From contig JAJSZS010000003.1 of the NCBI GenBank assembly GCA_030262725.1, positions 64,001 to 128,000 of the forward strand: a stretch of DNA of 64,000 bases, given 5' to 3'. This document shows positions 56,849-64,000 of this stretch, piece after piece. Origin of the DNA: Candidatus Desulfofervidus auxilii (GTDB lineage: Bacteria; Desulfobacterota; Desulfofervidia; Desulfofervidales; Desulfofervidaceae). Made by a program: the position numbers and the translations under genes. Every line of letters starts with the position of its first letter. Positions within the stretch are counted from its first letter, which is position 1. The notes under the pieces were generated by a model. The model had not been told where the DNA came from. It saw only the letters and a list, made by a program, of their open reading frames with translations, and searched no databases.

Positions 56849-56907
56849 CTCCTTTTATAAGTTTATAAAATTATAAATGCAATTATCATGCCTTTAATAT
56901 AAGACTA

Positions 56908-56924
56908 CTGGTATAAATTTTGCT
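56908..56924 (+). promoter_or_regulatory. Candidate promoter of the GAPDH gene (extended -10, or sigma-54-like)
   Basis: CTGGTATAAATTTTGCT can be read two ways. TGG-TATAAA (56909-56917) is an extended -10. Alternatively GG (56910-56911) and GC (56922-56923) are 10 bases apart as in sigma-54 sites, but TGGTAT departs from TGGCAC. I favour the extended -10. Confidence 0.45.
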
Positions 56925-56947
56925 AACTATAAAATATAAAAAGGGTC

Positions 56948-57955
56948 ATGAGTATAAAGGTAGCTATAAACGGATTTGGTAGGATTGGACGTTGCTTTTT
57001 AAGGAGGGCAATGGAATATAAGGATATAGAGGTGGTTGTTATAAATGACCTTATGGCAACCCCTGAGGCGGCAGCCTATTTATTTAAGTATGATTCTGTC
57101 TATCGCAAATACAAGGGTAGTGTTAGCTATGAAAATAATTCTCTAATTGTAGATGGAAAAAACATCACTATTACAAGGGAAAGAGACCCTGAAGTCCTCC
57201 CATGGAAAAGGTTGGATATCGATGTAGTAGTTGAATGTACAGGCTGTTTTACAGACAAGGAGGCAGCAGAAAGGCATCTTAAAGCAGGGGCAAAAAAGGT
57301 AATTATCAGTGCCCCTTCTAAAAACGCAGATGCAACTGTTGTATTGGGAGTAAATGAAGATATCTACAATCCAGAAAAACACAACATCATCTCTTTGGCC
57401 TCCTGCACTACAAATTCTCTAGCGCCTGTAGCTAAGGTGTTAAATGATTCATTCGGTATTGAAAGCTTAATTATAACTGCTATCCATGCCTATACAGCAG
57501 GGCAAGCCCTTGTTGACTCCTTTGGCAAAAGGCTTCGTCGGGCAAGGGCAGCTGGTGTTTCAATCATCCCTACTAGTACTGGAGCAACTATAGCCACTGA
57601 ACAAGTTTTGCCAGAGCTAAAAGGAAAGATGACAGGTCTGGCCATGAGGGTACCTATAATCTGTGGTTCTGTAACTGATATTGTAGCCATTCTTAGAAGG
57701 GAGGTAACAGCAGAGGAAATAAACAATACCCTAAGGATGTACTCAAAAGAAAGGATGAAGGGTATACTTGAAGTAACCGATGATAGAATAGTCTCTAGCG
57801 ACATAATAGGAAATTCACACTCTGCCATTGTAGATGCAGTCTCAACCATGGTATTGCAAAAAAGGGTTGTTAAGGTTCTATCATGGTATGACAATGAGTG
57901 GGCATATGCATGTAGACTGGTTGATTTTACAAAGTTAATAGGAAGGTTATTATAA
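56948..57955 (+). CDS. gap: Glyceraldehyde-3-phosphate dehydrogenase, type I
   Basis: Central glycolysis/gluconeogenesis enzyme. The 335 residues start with the NAD-binding VAINGFGRIGRCFLRR. Asp34 (VINDLMA) favours NAD. Catalytic Cys153 lies in SLASCTTNSLAPV, with the following conserved TAIHAYTAGQ and SVTDIVAILRR. WYDNEWAYACR is near the end. AAAAAGGGTC precedes the ATG. From here to the right edge the base composition is visibly higher in G+C than before. Confidence 0.96.
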   Translation: MSIKVAINGFGRIGRCFLRRAMEYKDIEVVVINDLMATPEAAAYLFKYDSVYRKYKGSVSYENNSLIVDGKNITITRERDPEVLPWKRLDIDVVVECTGCFTDKEAAERHLKAGAKKVIISAPSKNADATVVLGVNEDIYNPEKHNIISLASCTTNSLAPVAKVLNDSFGIESLIITAIHAYTAGQALVDSFGKRLRRARAAGVSIIPTSTGATIATEQVLPELKGKMTGLAMRVPIICGSVTDIVAILRREVTAEEINNTLRMYSKERMKGILEVTDDRIVSSDIIGNSHSAIVDAVSTMVLQKRVVKVLSWYDNEWAYACRLVDFTKLIGRLL

Positions 57956-57965
57956 GGAGTAAAAG

Positions 57966-58154
57966 ATGATTAACTCTCAAAAAGAAAAACAAATCAAGGA
58001 ATTTTATAGTCAGGCTACAAAATTGCTCGTAAACATGGGGATTTTAAAAAATGTAAACCCTAGCTGGACTGAATTATTGGAGGCCATAGAACATATGGCA
58101 GAATTGATAGACATCTATTCAGAGGAATACCACCCAGATGACATTACTGAATAA
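57966..58154 (+). CDS. Hypothetical 62-residue helical protein
   Basis: I do not recognise it. The sequence (KQIKEFYSQATKLLVNMG; NPSWTELLEAIEHMAELIDI; EEYHPDDITE) is acidic and predicted mostly helical, without cysteines or a membrane span. AAGGAGT precedes the ATG. It lies 10 bases after GAPDH, so it is likely co-transcribed with it, and it is convergent with the NtrC-type regulator gene. Confidence 0.6.
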   Translation: MINSQKEKQIKEFYSQATKLLVNMGILKNVNPSWTELLEAIEHMAELIDIYSEEYHPDDITE

Positions 58155-58162
58155 TTCATAGT

Positions 58163-59551
58163 TTAATCGCGAAATGAAGAAGATTTAAGATTGGCAATCT
58201 TCATTAGACGGTGAAGATACTGCCTCTTCACACCACATATCTTTGCGGCTTCAGAAACATTGCCTTTACATTGTCTTAAGACATAGCTTAAATATTGATG
58301 ATAGAAATCTACCAATATTTGGCGTTTTGCCTTTTTGAGTGGTATACTCCATATCTCTTCAGTAGAACTCTCAGATTGTAAAGAGGTCATGGGATCAATC
58401 TCTGATGCCTGGATGTATTCTCCCTGACAGATAATCACTGCTCTCTCAATCACATTTTGTAACTCCCTTATATTGCCCGGCCAATCTCTTGTCATTAATT
58501 TTGACATAGCAGCTTGCGAAAATCCCTTAATAGACTTCTTATTTGCTTTTGCATACTTTTCCAGAAAATAGTGTGCCAAAATAGGGATATCTTCTCTCCT
58601 CTCCCTTAATGGAGGCAAGTGGATACTAATCACATTAAGTCGATAATACAGATCTTCTCTAAATCTTCCCTGTTTTACTAGTTCTAACAAATTCCTATTT
58701 GTGGCGGCAATGATACGTGTATCTGCCCTCTTATTCTTTGTGCTACCAACGGGGCGAAATTCACCATCTTGTAAAAAACGCAAAAGCTTTGTTTGCATAA
58801 GTAGGTTTAAATCACTTACCTCATCCAGAAAGAGTGTCCCACCATTAGCCTCTTCTACTAGTCCAATTTTATCTCTAATTGCCCCAGAAAAGGCACCTCT
58901 TACGTGTCCAAAAAACTCACTCTCAATCAAGGTTTCAGGGATGGCACTACAGTTTACAGGGACAAATGGTTTATCACTGCGCAGACTATGACGGTGCAAG
59001 GCTCTGGCTACAAGCTCTTTACCAGTACCACTTTCCCCACTAATAACTACTGTAGCTGATGTCTTTGCCACTTGGAGGATGTATCTGTAAATGGATTGCA
59101 TAACCTTGCTTTTTCCTATAATAAAATCAACTTCCTTTTCCTTGGCCAATTCCTCTTTTAATGCCTTATTTTCCCTCTTTAACTTTTGCAAATCCATAGT
59201 CCTTTGGATAGTAAGAAGAATCTGCTCCGGTTTAAATGGTTTTGTAATAAAATCAATAGCCCCAATCTTCATGGCTTCTACAGCAGATTCTATTGTTCCG
59301 TAGGCAGTAATGATAATTACAGCAGTATCAGGCTCTATTTCCTTTATCTTCCTTAGAACCTCCATCCCACTCATACCTGGCATCTTCAAATCCAAAAGCA
59401 CTAGATCAAAGTAGGTATCTTGAATAAGCCTTATTGCCCTCTTTGGTTCAGGGGTAACTGTTACCTCATAATCTGTCTTGCCTTCAATAATCCTTTTTAG
59501 CAAGGAAAGCATGTCTATCTCATCATCTATAATCAAGATTTTACCTAACAT
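58163..59551 (-). CDS. NtrC-family response regulator (sigma-54 activator)
   Basis: A transcription activator for sigma-54 promoters. The receiver domain (1-120) has phospho-acceptor Asp54 (VLLDLKMPG) and Asp10-Glu11. The AAA+ domain (about 142-370) has Walker A GESGTGKE at 172-179 and the sigma-54 loop GAFSGA at 219-224, a Ser-for-Thr version of the common GAFTGA, plus Walker B GGTLFLDEVSDL. A Fis-type helix-turn-helix is at about 430-458 (GNVSEAAKICGVKRQYLHRL). It lies 4 bases after its sensor kinase gene, with which it forms a pair. Confidence 0.95.
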   Translation of the reverse strand: MLGKILIIDDEIDMLSLLKRIIEGKTDYEVTVTPEPKRAIRLIQDTYFDLVLLDLKMPGMSGMEVLRKIKEIEPDTAVIIITAYGTIESAVEAMKIGAIDFITKPFKPEQILLTIQRTMDLQKLKRENKALKEELAKEKEVDFIIGKSKVMQSIYRYILQVAKTSATVVISGESGTGKELVARALHRHSLRSDKPFVPVNCSAIPETLIESEFFGHVRGAFSGAIRDKIGLVEEANGGTLFLDEVSDLNLLMQTKLLRFLQDGEFRPVGSTKNKRADTRIIAATNRNLLELVKQGRFREDLYYRLNVISIHLPPLRERREDIPILAHYFLEKYAKANKKSIKGFSQAAMSKLMTRDWPGNIRELQNVIERAVIICQGEYIQASEIDPMTSLQSESSTEEIWSIPLKKAKRQILVDFYHQYLSYVLRQCKGNVSEAAKICGVKRQYLHRLMKIANLKSSSFRD

Positions 59552-59555
59552 CTCC

Positions 59556-61577
59556 TTATTCCTCAGCTATGGGTAAACTAACAATAAATGTTACTCCTTT
59601 CTTTTGATTTTTACAAATAATTGTCCCACCATATTTTTTTACAATCCCATAGCTAATGGAAAGACCAAGGCCTGTCCCTTTTTCTTTGGTAGTAAAAAAT
59701 GGGTCAAAAATCCTTTCTATTAATTCCTCTCTAATACCACAACCTGTATCCTGAAAGGATATCTCTACACACCTTGTATCTAGATTAAACTTTGTACTAA
59801 TAAAAAGTCTCCCTTTGCTGTCCATGGCATCCATAGCATTTGTAATAAGGTTCAAAAATACCTGTTGCAGTTCCTGTTCATCCCCCCTTACTAGCGGTAA
59901 ATTTTTGGCAAAGTCTGTGTGAAGTTCAATATTATTTACCTCTAATGTATGTTTGACAATGTTTAAAAGACCTTCCAAACTTTTATTTACATCTGCTATT
60001 TTATACCCATCATCCTTTGTCCGTGCAAAATTTAGTAAGTTTTCTACAATATTCTTACAGTGTAAGGCATGTTTTTCTATGGTCTTAAGGTCTTTATATG
60101 ACTGTGATTCTTTGGGTGTATTTTCCATAAGTAGATTACAAAAACCAATAATGATCCCCAGTGGATTATTGATTTCATGAGCAACCCCTGCAGCCAATGT
60201 ACCTATGGAAGCCAATTTTTCAGCATTTACCAATTGTTCCTCTGCCTGTTTAATCTCTGTGATATCCCTAGCAATACACAGAATCTCTTTAATATCTCCT
60301 AGATTAAGGGGCATAAACTTTGTATTTAACCAATATTTTTGACTATTTACCTCAATTGTATGTTCCATATTTACAGTTTGCCCACGGGAGAGTTGTTCTA
60401 GAACCCCTTTACTCTGCTGTTCTGACCAATGAAAAAGCATCCTAAAATCCATACCCAAAATTTCCTTATCTTTTGAGAAAAAGCTTAAAGTCGCCTTATT
60501 TGCAGAAATGAGTCTTCCATTTAAATCTAAGGTAAAGATCAAGTCATCTGCCCCCTCTATAAGGAGTCTGTATCTTTTTTCTGATTTTTTTAGAATTTCT
60601 GTTTTTCTGGCTACTTCTTCTTTTAATAGATTACTAAATCTTCTTTCAGAGATAAGCAAAAAAAGACCTACTAATAATAATGCAAAGATTACCGCACCCT
60701 GCAAAAAGAAGTGCCTAAGGTAAGCTCTATGGATAACAGCATTTACCTCCTGTTCTGGGGCACAAACAGCTACAGACCATATAGTTGATGTATAAGGTAG
60801 GTGTATAGGCGTATAGGCAACAAGTTTATTAAAGTATTTTTTTGTTTCTCCATGCCATAGGGAAGCATATTCTCCTGTACCTTCTTCTCCATTAAGCATC
60901 TTTTTCTGTAGTATATCTATCTTTTTAAAGGGAAAATATGGAGCTTCCTCATGCCTTGCCTTAAATGCATTCTTTCCTACAAATTTCTTGATAGGGTGAA
61001 AGATAAAATATCCATTTTGATCAATTACCCATGCATAGCCGGTCTTGCCAGAACGAATCTTATCTACATGGCCCTTTACCAATTTGTAGACATCTACCAA
61101 AAAGACTGCTATTTTATCTTCAGTTAAAGGACAAGCCAAAACCAAAATTTGATTTTTCTTTAGTGTCAAAAAATGCAAAAAGGGACCAGTTAGTCTTTTT
61201 TTCTGAAACAAAGAGGAAAGGTTCTTGATTAAGTCTCTTCCTGCACTTATCAATGTCTTACCATTTATATCTACTATCCCCACACTATCTATACCTTTTT
61301 CTTTTACACGTTCATAGACCCCCTCTAACAATGTTTTAGAAATAGGCATACCCTGTTGAACAATATATCTAATAGATATCAATTCCTGCATAGCATAATT
61401 TAGGCTATTCTCTATCTCATGCGCTGCTTGACGGGCCAAAATGAGTTGCTGTCCATTAAACTGCTCACTTACAATCCTCTTTAAATCCCTTGCAGAATAC
61501 AGACCAAAAAAGAATGCAATTATAAGAACCACACAAATACACAAACCAACAATAACCAAGAAGCCTTTTCTACGCAT
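59556..61577 (-). CDS. Membrane sensor histidine kinase (Cache-PAS-HisKA)
   Basis: The likely partner of the adjacent NtrC-type regulator. Membrane spans at about 7-26 and 292-310 enclose a periplasmic Cache-like sensor (about 30-290, with SGKTGYAWVIDQNGYFIFHP). A PAS domain follows (about 333-445, YRLLIEGADDLIFTLDLNGR). The dimerisation helix has the phospho-acceptor His467 (GVAHEINNPLG), and the ATPase domain has NLITNAMDAMD, DTGCGI and GTGLGLSIS. No Shine-Dalgarno is present; TAAAAT lies 7 bases before the ATG. Confidence 0.93.
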   Translation of the reverse strand: MRRKGFLVIVGLCICVVLIIAFFFGLYSARDLKRIVSEQFNGQQLILARQAAHEIENSLNYAMQELISIRYIVQQGMPISKTLLEGVYERVKEKGIDSVGIVDINGKTLISAGRDLIKNLSSLFQKKRLTGPFLHFLTLKKNQILVLACPLTEDKIAVFLVDVYKLVKGHVDKIRSGKTGYAWVIDQNGYFIFHPIKKFVGKNAFKARHEEAPYFPFKKIDILQKKMLNGEEGTGEYASLWHGETKKYFNKLVAYTPIHLPYTSTIWSVAVCAPEQEVNAVIHRAYLRHFFLQGAVIFALLLVGLFLLISERRFSNLLKEEVARKTEILKKSEKRYRLLIEGADDLIFTLDLNGRLISANKATLSFFSKDKEILGMDFRMLFHWSEQQSKGVLEQLSRGQTVNMEHTIEVNSQKYWLNTKFMPLNLGDIKEILCIARDITEIKQAEEQLVNAEKLASIGTLAAGVAHEINNPLGIIIGFCNLLMENTPKESQSYKDLKTIEKHALHCKNIVENLLNFARTKDDGYKIADVNKSLEGLLNIVKHTLEVNNIELHTDFAKNLPLVRGDEQELQQVFLNLITNAMDAMDSKGRLFISTKFNLDTRCVEISFQDTGCGIREELIERIFDPFFTTKEKGTGLGLSISYGIVKKYGGTIICKNQKKGVTFIVSLPIAEE

Positions 61578-61584
61578 TATAATT

Positions 61585-61590
61585 ATTTTA
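61585..61590 (-). promoter_or_regulatory. -10 box implying a leaderless sensor-kinase transcript
   Basis: On the minus strand TAAAAT is followed by AATTATA and then ATG at 61577. A partial -35 (TTTAGA) is 16 bases further upstream. Confidence 0.5.
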
Positions 61591-61657
61591 ACACAAATTA
61601 GTTTGGTCTAAAAGCTTTGCGTTTTTTCTCTATTTAATTCAAAAAATGTGCTAACAA

Positions 61658-61671
61658 AAAAGTGACATTGG
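61658..61671 (-). other. Copy of the TGTCACTTTTTTGT element
   Basis: The 14-base minus-strand sequence TGTCACTTTTTTGT is identical to part of the tandem repeat before the metallopeptidase gene (8067-8080). It lies in the kinase/permease intergenic region. Function is unknown; it may be chance in AT-rich DNA. Confidence 0.3.
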
Positions 61672-61752
61672 TAAATTTTTTAATTTTGCAATGATAAAAT
61701 TATCTCCCAGAACAATCTTGGACTTTGGGTTTACCTTTAGTCTTGTCTCCTT

Positions 61753-61785
61753 TTTGTAGACACTTAACAAAGGTGTGTCCACAAA
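61753..61785. promoter_or_regulatory. Inverted repeat: likely upstream activator site
   Basis: Arms TTTGTAGACAC (61753-61763) and GTGTCCACAAA (61775-61785) match with one mismatch around an 11-base spacer. It lies about 75-105 bases before the inferred sigma-54 transcript start, the distance usual for NtrC-type activator sites. Confidence 0.7.
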
Positions 61786-61832
61786 TGTTTGACGTCTGTC
61801 TATTGATTTGGTGTATTCTTATAACTTTTTAA

Positions 61833-61848
61833 TTGGCACACTTTTTGA
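61833..61848 (+). promoter_or_regulatory. Sigma-54 promoter of the permease-sat operon
   Basis: TTGGCAC (61833-61839), five bases and TTGA (61845-61848) match the -24/-12 consensus with TTGA for TTGC. The GG-to-G spacing is correct at 10 bases. The inferred start is near 61859, leaving about 25 bases before the ATG with AGGAGG at 61869. Confidence 0.75.
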
Positions 61849-61883
61849 GTAAGTTCAAAAAGAAAAACAGGAGGAAATGTCAG

Positions 61884-62849
61884 ATGATTAAGAAAGGATT
61901 TTTGATATTTCTGATTCTAATTTTTAGTGCAGTCACAGCCTATGCAGCAGAGGTAGCACAACAAACAACAGGAATGAATCCAGTATTGTTTTTCTTTATA
62001 TTCCTTATTGTGTGCATAATCATAGGCATCTTCGCTGTGCTGGCAGGCGTTGGTGGGGGCGTTATATTCACACCAGTTATGATGGGATTTACCCCTATAG
62101 ATTCATTTATTGTCAGGGCTACAGGGCTTTTTGTAGCCATGTCAGGTGCACTTGTAGCAGCAAGGCCATTTTTGAGAAGGGGTATTGCCAATATAAAGAT
62201 CTTGTTTTGGTCAGCAGCACCTTATGCAGTTTGTTGTGTCATTGGTGCTCTGCTTGCAGGGTATGTGAAGGCTACCATGGGCATAAAGGGTGAGGCATTT
62301 GTCAGAGGTGCACTAGGTCTTCTTGTAATTGGGATAGGTCTTCTATTTATATTTGCAGGAAAGAGAATAGAGTATCCAGAAGTAAAGAATGTGGACAGCT
62401 TTACAGAAAGGATTGGACTTGCCATGGCCTATTGGGAAGAGTCACTAAAAACTGTAGTGGACTATAAGGTGAAAAATTCTCATATTGCACTTCTTCTCTT
62501 CTGTGGTACTGGTCTAATCTCTGGTTTTTTTGGACTTGGTGCAGGCTGGGCCATGGTTCCTGTATTTAATCTGGTAATGCTTGCACCACTAAAGGTAGCC
62601 GCTACATGCAGCAAGGTATTGATTGGAATAGGAGATACAGCAGCTATCTGGCCATATATTATGGGTGGGGGTATATTTCCACTCTTTGCTGTACCATGCA
62701 TGATTGGTCTTATAGTTGGCACCCTTATAGGGGCAAAGATTATGCTTAAGGTAAAGGCTGGATTTGTTAGGTGGATAATCATAGTAATCATGTTCTTTGC
62801 AGGCATAAGGTTGATATTAAAAGCCATAAAATTATGGGGTATGGCATAG
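61884..62849 (+). CDS. TauE/SafE-family permease, likely sulfate or sulfite transporter
   Basis: A multi-pass inner-membrane protein of 321 residues. It starts at ATG 61884 (MIKKGFLIFLILIFSAVTAY); the frame extends to a TTG at 61833, but that lies in the promoter. About eight to nine hydrophobic segments include the family-typical LAGVGGGVIFTPVMM near 51-65 and SGFFGLGAGWAMVPVFNL near 214-231, two pseudo-symmetric Gly-rich repeats. Its operon with sat makes sulfate import the best guess; the sequence alone does not settle sulfate against sulfite or taurine-derived ions. Confidence 0.85.
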   Translation: MIKKGFLIFLILIFSAVTAYAAEVAQQTTGMNPVLFFFIFLIVCIIIGIFAVLAGVGGGVIFTPVMMGFTPIDSFIVRATGLFVAMSGALVAARPFLRRGIANIKILFWSAAPYAVCCVIGALLAGYVKATMGIKGEAFVRGALGLLVIGIGLLFIFAGKRIEYPEVKNVDSFTERIGLAMAYWEESLKTVVDYKVKNSHIALLLFCGTGLISGFFGLGAGWAMVPVFNLVMLAPLKVAATCSKVLIGIGDTAAIWPYIMGGGIFPLFAVPCMIGLIVGTLIGAKIMLKVKAGFVRWIIIVIMFFAGIRLILKAIKLWGMA

Positions 62850-62859
62850 GAGGTGGATT

Positions 62860-63291
62860 ATGGAAGAGAGACCAAAACCACCATTAGCAGGCATTGTCTA
62901 TGGGGACTTTGCTTACTGGATAGCCATTGCTGGAATGATAATTGGTATCATTGGGATAGTCCTTTATCTTGGAGGGATACACCAATTTATAAATGCAAAA
63001 TTCCTCTTGTCACAGCTTTGGTCAGGCAAGACCGCCCCTGAGATATGGAAGATGGCTACTGGAAAGATGGTCCATGGGCATTGGTATCTGCATAAACTCT
63101 CATATAGTGATGCAATCGCCATGCTTGGTGTAGGTATATGCTGTCTTTCAGCGGTTTTTGGAATGTGGGCAGCTTGCATAACAATGCTTACTAGTAAAGG
63201 GAAAATAGGGACTTTATTTTTCATTTTAGCAGCAACGGTTACAGTGATATTGACATTAAGTGCCTTGGGAATAATTTCACTTCGTCATTAG
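62860..63291 (+). CDS. Small three-span membrane protein of the sat operon
   Basis: A 143-residue protein with hydrophobic segments at about 18-42, 85-107 and 116-139. A soluble stretch between the first two carries HQFINAKFLLSQLWSGKTAP and GHWYLHKLSYSDA. I do not know a named family for certain; small membrane proteins of this kind (for example DUF1634 types) accompany TauE/SafE permeases. AGGAGG precedes the ATG and the gene is 10 bases after the permease, so it may be an accessory subunit. Confidence 0.7.
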   Translation: MEERPKPPLAGIVYGDFAYWIAIAGMIIGIIGIVLYLGGIHQFINAKFLLSQLWSGKTAPEIWKMATGKMVHGHWYLHKLSYSDAIAMLGVGICCLSAVFGMWAACITMLTSKGKIGTLFFILAATVTVILTLSALGIISLRH

Positions 63292-63300
63292 GAGGATAAG

Positions 63301-63504
63301 ATGGAAGAAAAAAAACAAAAAATAATAGATTTTTTGAAGAGTATTGGAGGAAAAGGAGTGGCTACCCAAGCAGAGATTGCTAAAGGTACTGGGATAGACA
63401 GACGCATTGTCATGAAATTAATAAAGGAACTAGAAAAGGAAGGGAAGGTAACCAGTGGGGGCAGGGCGGCTGGTGTAGGAGGATATAAACTGGTTGACTC
63501 ATAG
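63301..63504 (+). CDS. Small winged-helix protein, DsrD-like in form
   Basis: A 67-residue protein with an N-terminal helix (MEEKKQKIIDFLKSIGG), helix-turn-helix (QAEIAKGTGIDRRIVMKLIK) and a beta wing (KVTSGGRAAGVGGYKLVDS). Size and the opening pattern recall DsrD, the small winged-helix protein of sulfate reducers that stimulates DsrAB; this is a recalled likeness, not an alignment. Alternatives are a DNA-binding regulator of the operon. AGGAGG precedes the ATG, and it is 41 bases before sat. Confidence 0.7.
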   Translation: MEEKKQKIIDFLKSIGGKGVATQAEIAKGTGIDRRIVMKLIKELEKEGKVTSGGRAAGVGGYKLVDS

Positions 63505-63545
63505 AAAATGAGATTTTTTTAAAAAAATAATTGAGGAGGTATACA

Positions 63546-64000
63546 ATGCTAAAGATTGAAAGACCTTTGCCTCATGGGGGAAGGCTAGTAGAAAGGGTTG
63601 TAAGAAATCCTGAGCTGGCAAAAAAGATGGCAAAAGGTTGTCCGGTTTATGATATTAAGCCCACGCTTCACTTTGAGACAGGTGTGCCTGTAAGAAATGT
63701 CTATAGGGAAATAATGTCTATATGCTATGGATTTTTTAGCCCTGTTGAGGGGTCTATGACACAGGCAGAGGTTGAGAGGATATTAAAGGAAAGGAGGCTT
63801 CTGAATGATTGGGTATTCCCTTATCCATTGGTCTTTGACATCAGTGAAGAGGACTACAAAAAGCTGGGTGTAACATCAGGGGATAGGGTGCTCCTTAGGC
63901 TTAAAGGAGAGCCCTTTGCCGTACTTGATGTTGAAGAGGTATGGAGGATTGATAACCCAGAAGAACTTGCCCATAAAACATTTGGTACACCTGAAGATAA
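63546..64000 (+). CDS. sat: Sulfate adenylyltransferase (ATP sulfurylase), 3' end outside window
   Basis: Activates sulfate with ATP to APS, the first step of dissimilatory sulfate reduction. The first 151 residues are visible. The open frame runs to the window edge. It shows PHGGRLVERVVRNPELAKKM, then DIKPTLHFETGVPVRNVYRE, and FFSPVEGSMTQAEVERIL, all family-typical of the N-terminal PUA-like domain; VFDISEED follows. The active-site motifs lie beyond the edge. TGAGGAGG precedes the ATG. It is the fourth gene of the sigma-54-type operon. Confidence 0.95.
   Translation, partial: MLKIERPLPHGGRLVERVVRNPELAKKMAKGCPVYDIKPTLHFETGVPVRNVYREIMSICYGFFSPVEGSMTQAEVERILKERRLLNDWVFPYPLVFDISEEDYKKLGVTSGDRVLLRLKGEPFAVLDVEEVWRIDNPEELAHKTFGTPED

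Noticed and set aside
58701-60723. Plus-strand frames over the two-component genes
   Set aside because: They are antisense shadows of the regulator and kinase and lack ribosome-binding sites or motifs.
61833-61883. N-terminal extension of the permease from TTG 61833
   Set aside because: The extension begins inside the sigma-54 element and runs through the ribosome-binding site. The ATG at 61884 gives a proper signal/membrane start.

Overview
The window looks like the chromosome of an AT-rich, probably thermophilic, sulfate-reducing Desulfobacterota-type bacterium. It carries the start of ATP sulfurylase (sat), a branched-chain polyamine synthase set (bpsA-speD-speE), an archaeal-looking family B DNA polymerase, an ADP-forming acyl-CoA synthetase, a complete-looking type II secretion (T2SS) set and a bacterial S10-spc-alpha ribosomal superoperon. 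Together these recall lineages such as Candidatus Desulfofervidus; that placement is an inference from gene content, not a database match. Genes are packed tightly, many overlap, and TTG/GTG starts occur.

Layout. 0-2.5 kb: panB (partial), shikimate kinase, a REC-GGDEF regulator. 2.5-8 kb (minus strand): a CUT1-type sugar ABC transporter downstream of a HAD phosphatase, queH and a small membrane protein. 8-10 kb: a GC-richer putative zinc metallopeptidase followed by a decayed IS3 OrfA remnant, the clearest sign of transferred DNA. 10-11.1 kb: a radical SAM protein. 11.2-28.3 kb: tRNA-Thr/Tyr/Gly/Thr, tuf, then the full ribosomal superoperon through secY, adk, map, infA, rpoA and rplQ, then rpsU and yqeY. 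28-36.6 kb: a PAP2-type membrane enzyme, family B polymerase, flavin reductase, serS, and a run of HD-domain, ddl, DnaG-like, unknown and PAP2 genes. 36.6-38.8 kb (minus): a three-gene cassette with a trypsin-like protease whose N-terminal domain recurs as a stand-alone 69-residue protein. 39-43.7 kb: branched polyamine synthesis, NFU protein, M48-TPR protease, ATP-grasp protein. 43.7-56.4 kb: T2SS genes (gspC, gspG on plus; E-F-H-I-J-K-L-M-D on minus), with the minus operon led by an ADP-forming acyl-CoA synthetase and a DRTGG-type protein. 56.4-64 kb: CBS protein, GAPDH, a two-component pair of NtrC type, and an apparent sulfate uptake/activation operon (TauE/SafE permease, small membrane protein, winged-helix protein, sat).

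How parts work together. The NtrC-type regulator (GAFSGA loop) and its Cache-PAS kinase sit divergently from the permease-sat operon. That operon starts with a near-consensus sigma-54 promoter, and a large inverted repeat lies about 75-105 bases upstream of the inferred start. The simplest reading is that the kinase/regulator pair switches on sulfate uptake and activation. The short winged-helix protein before sat resembles DsrD in size and pattern and could act on the protein or the gene.

A second recurring theme is that several operon-leading genes (radical SAM, family B polymerase, M48 protease, gspC, acyl-CoA synthetase, sensor kinase, HD protein) lack a Shine-Dalgarno sequence and have a -10-like hexamer 6-11 bases before the ATG. 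This suggests leaderless or nearly leaderless mRNAs. No CRISPR array, rRNA gene, intact insertion sequence or prophage was seen.
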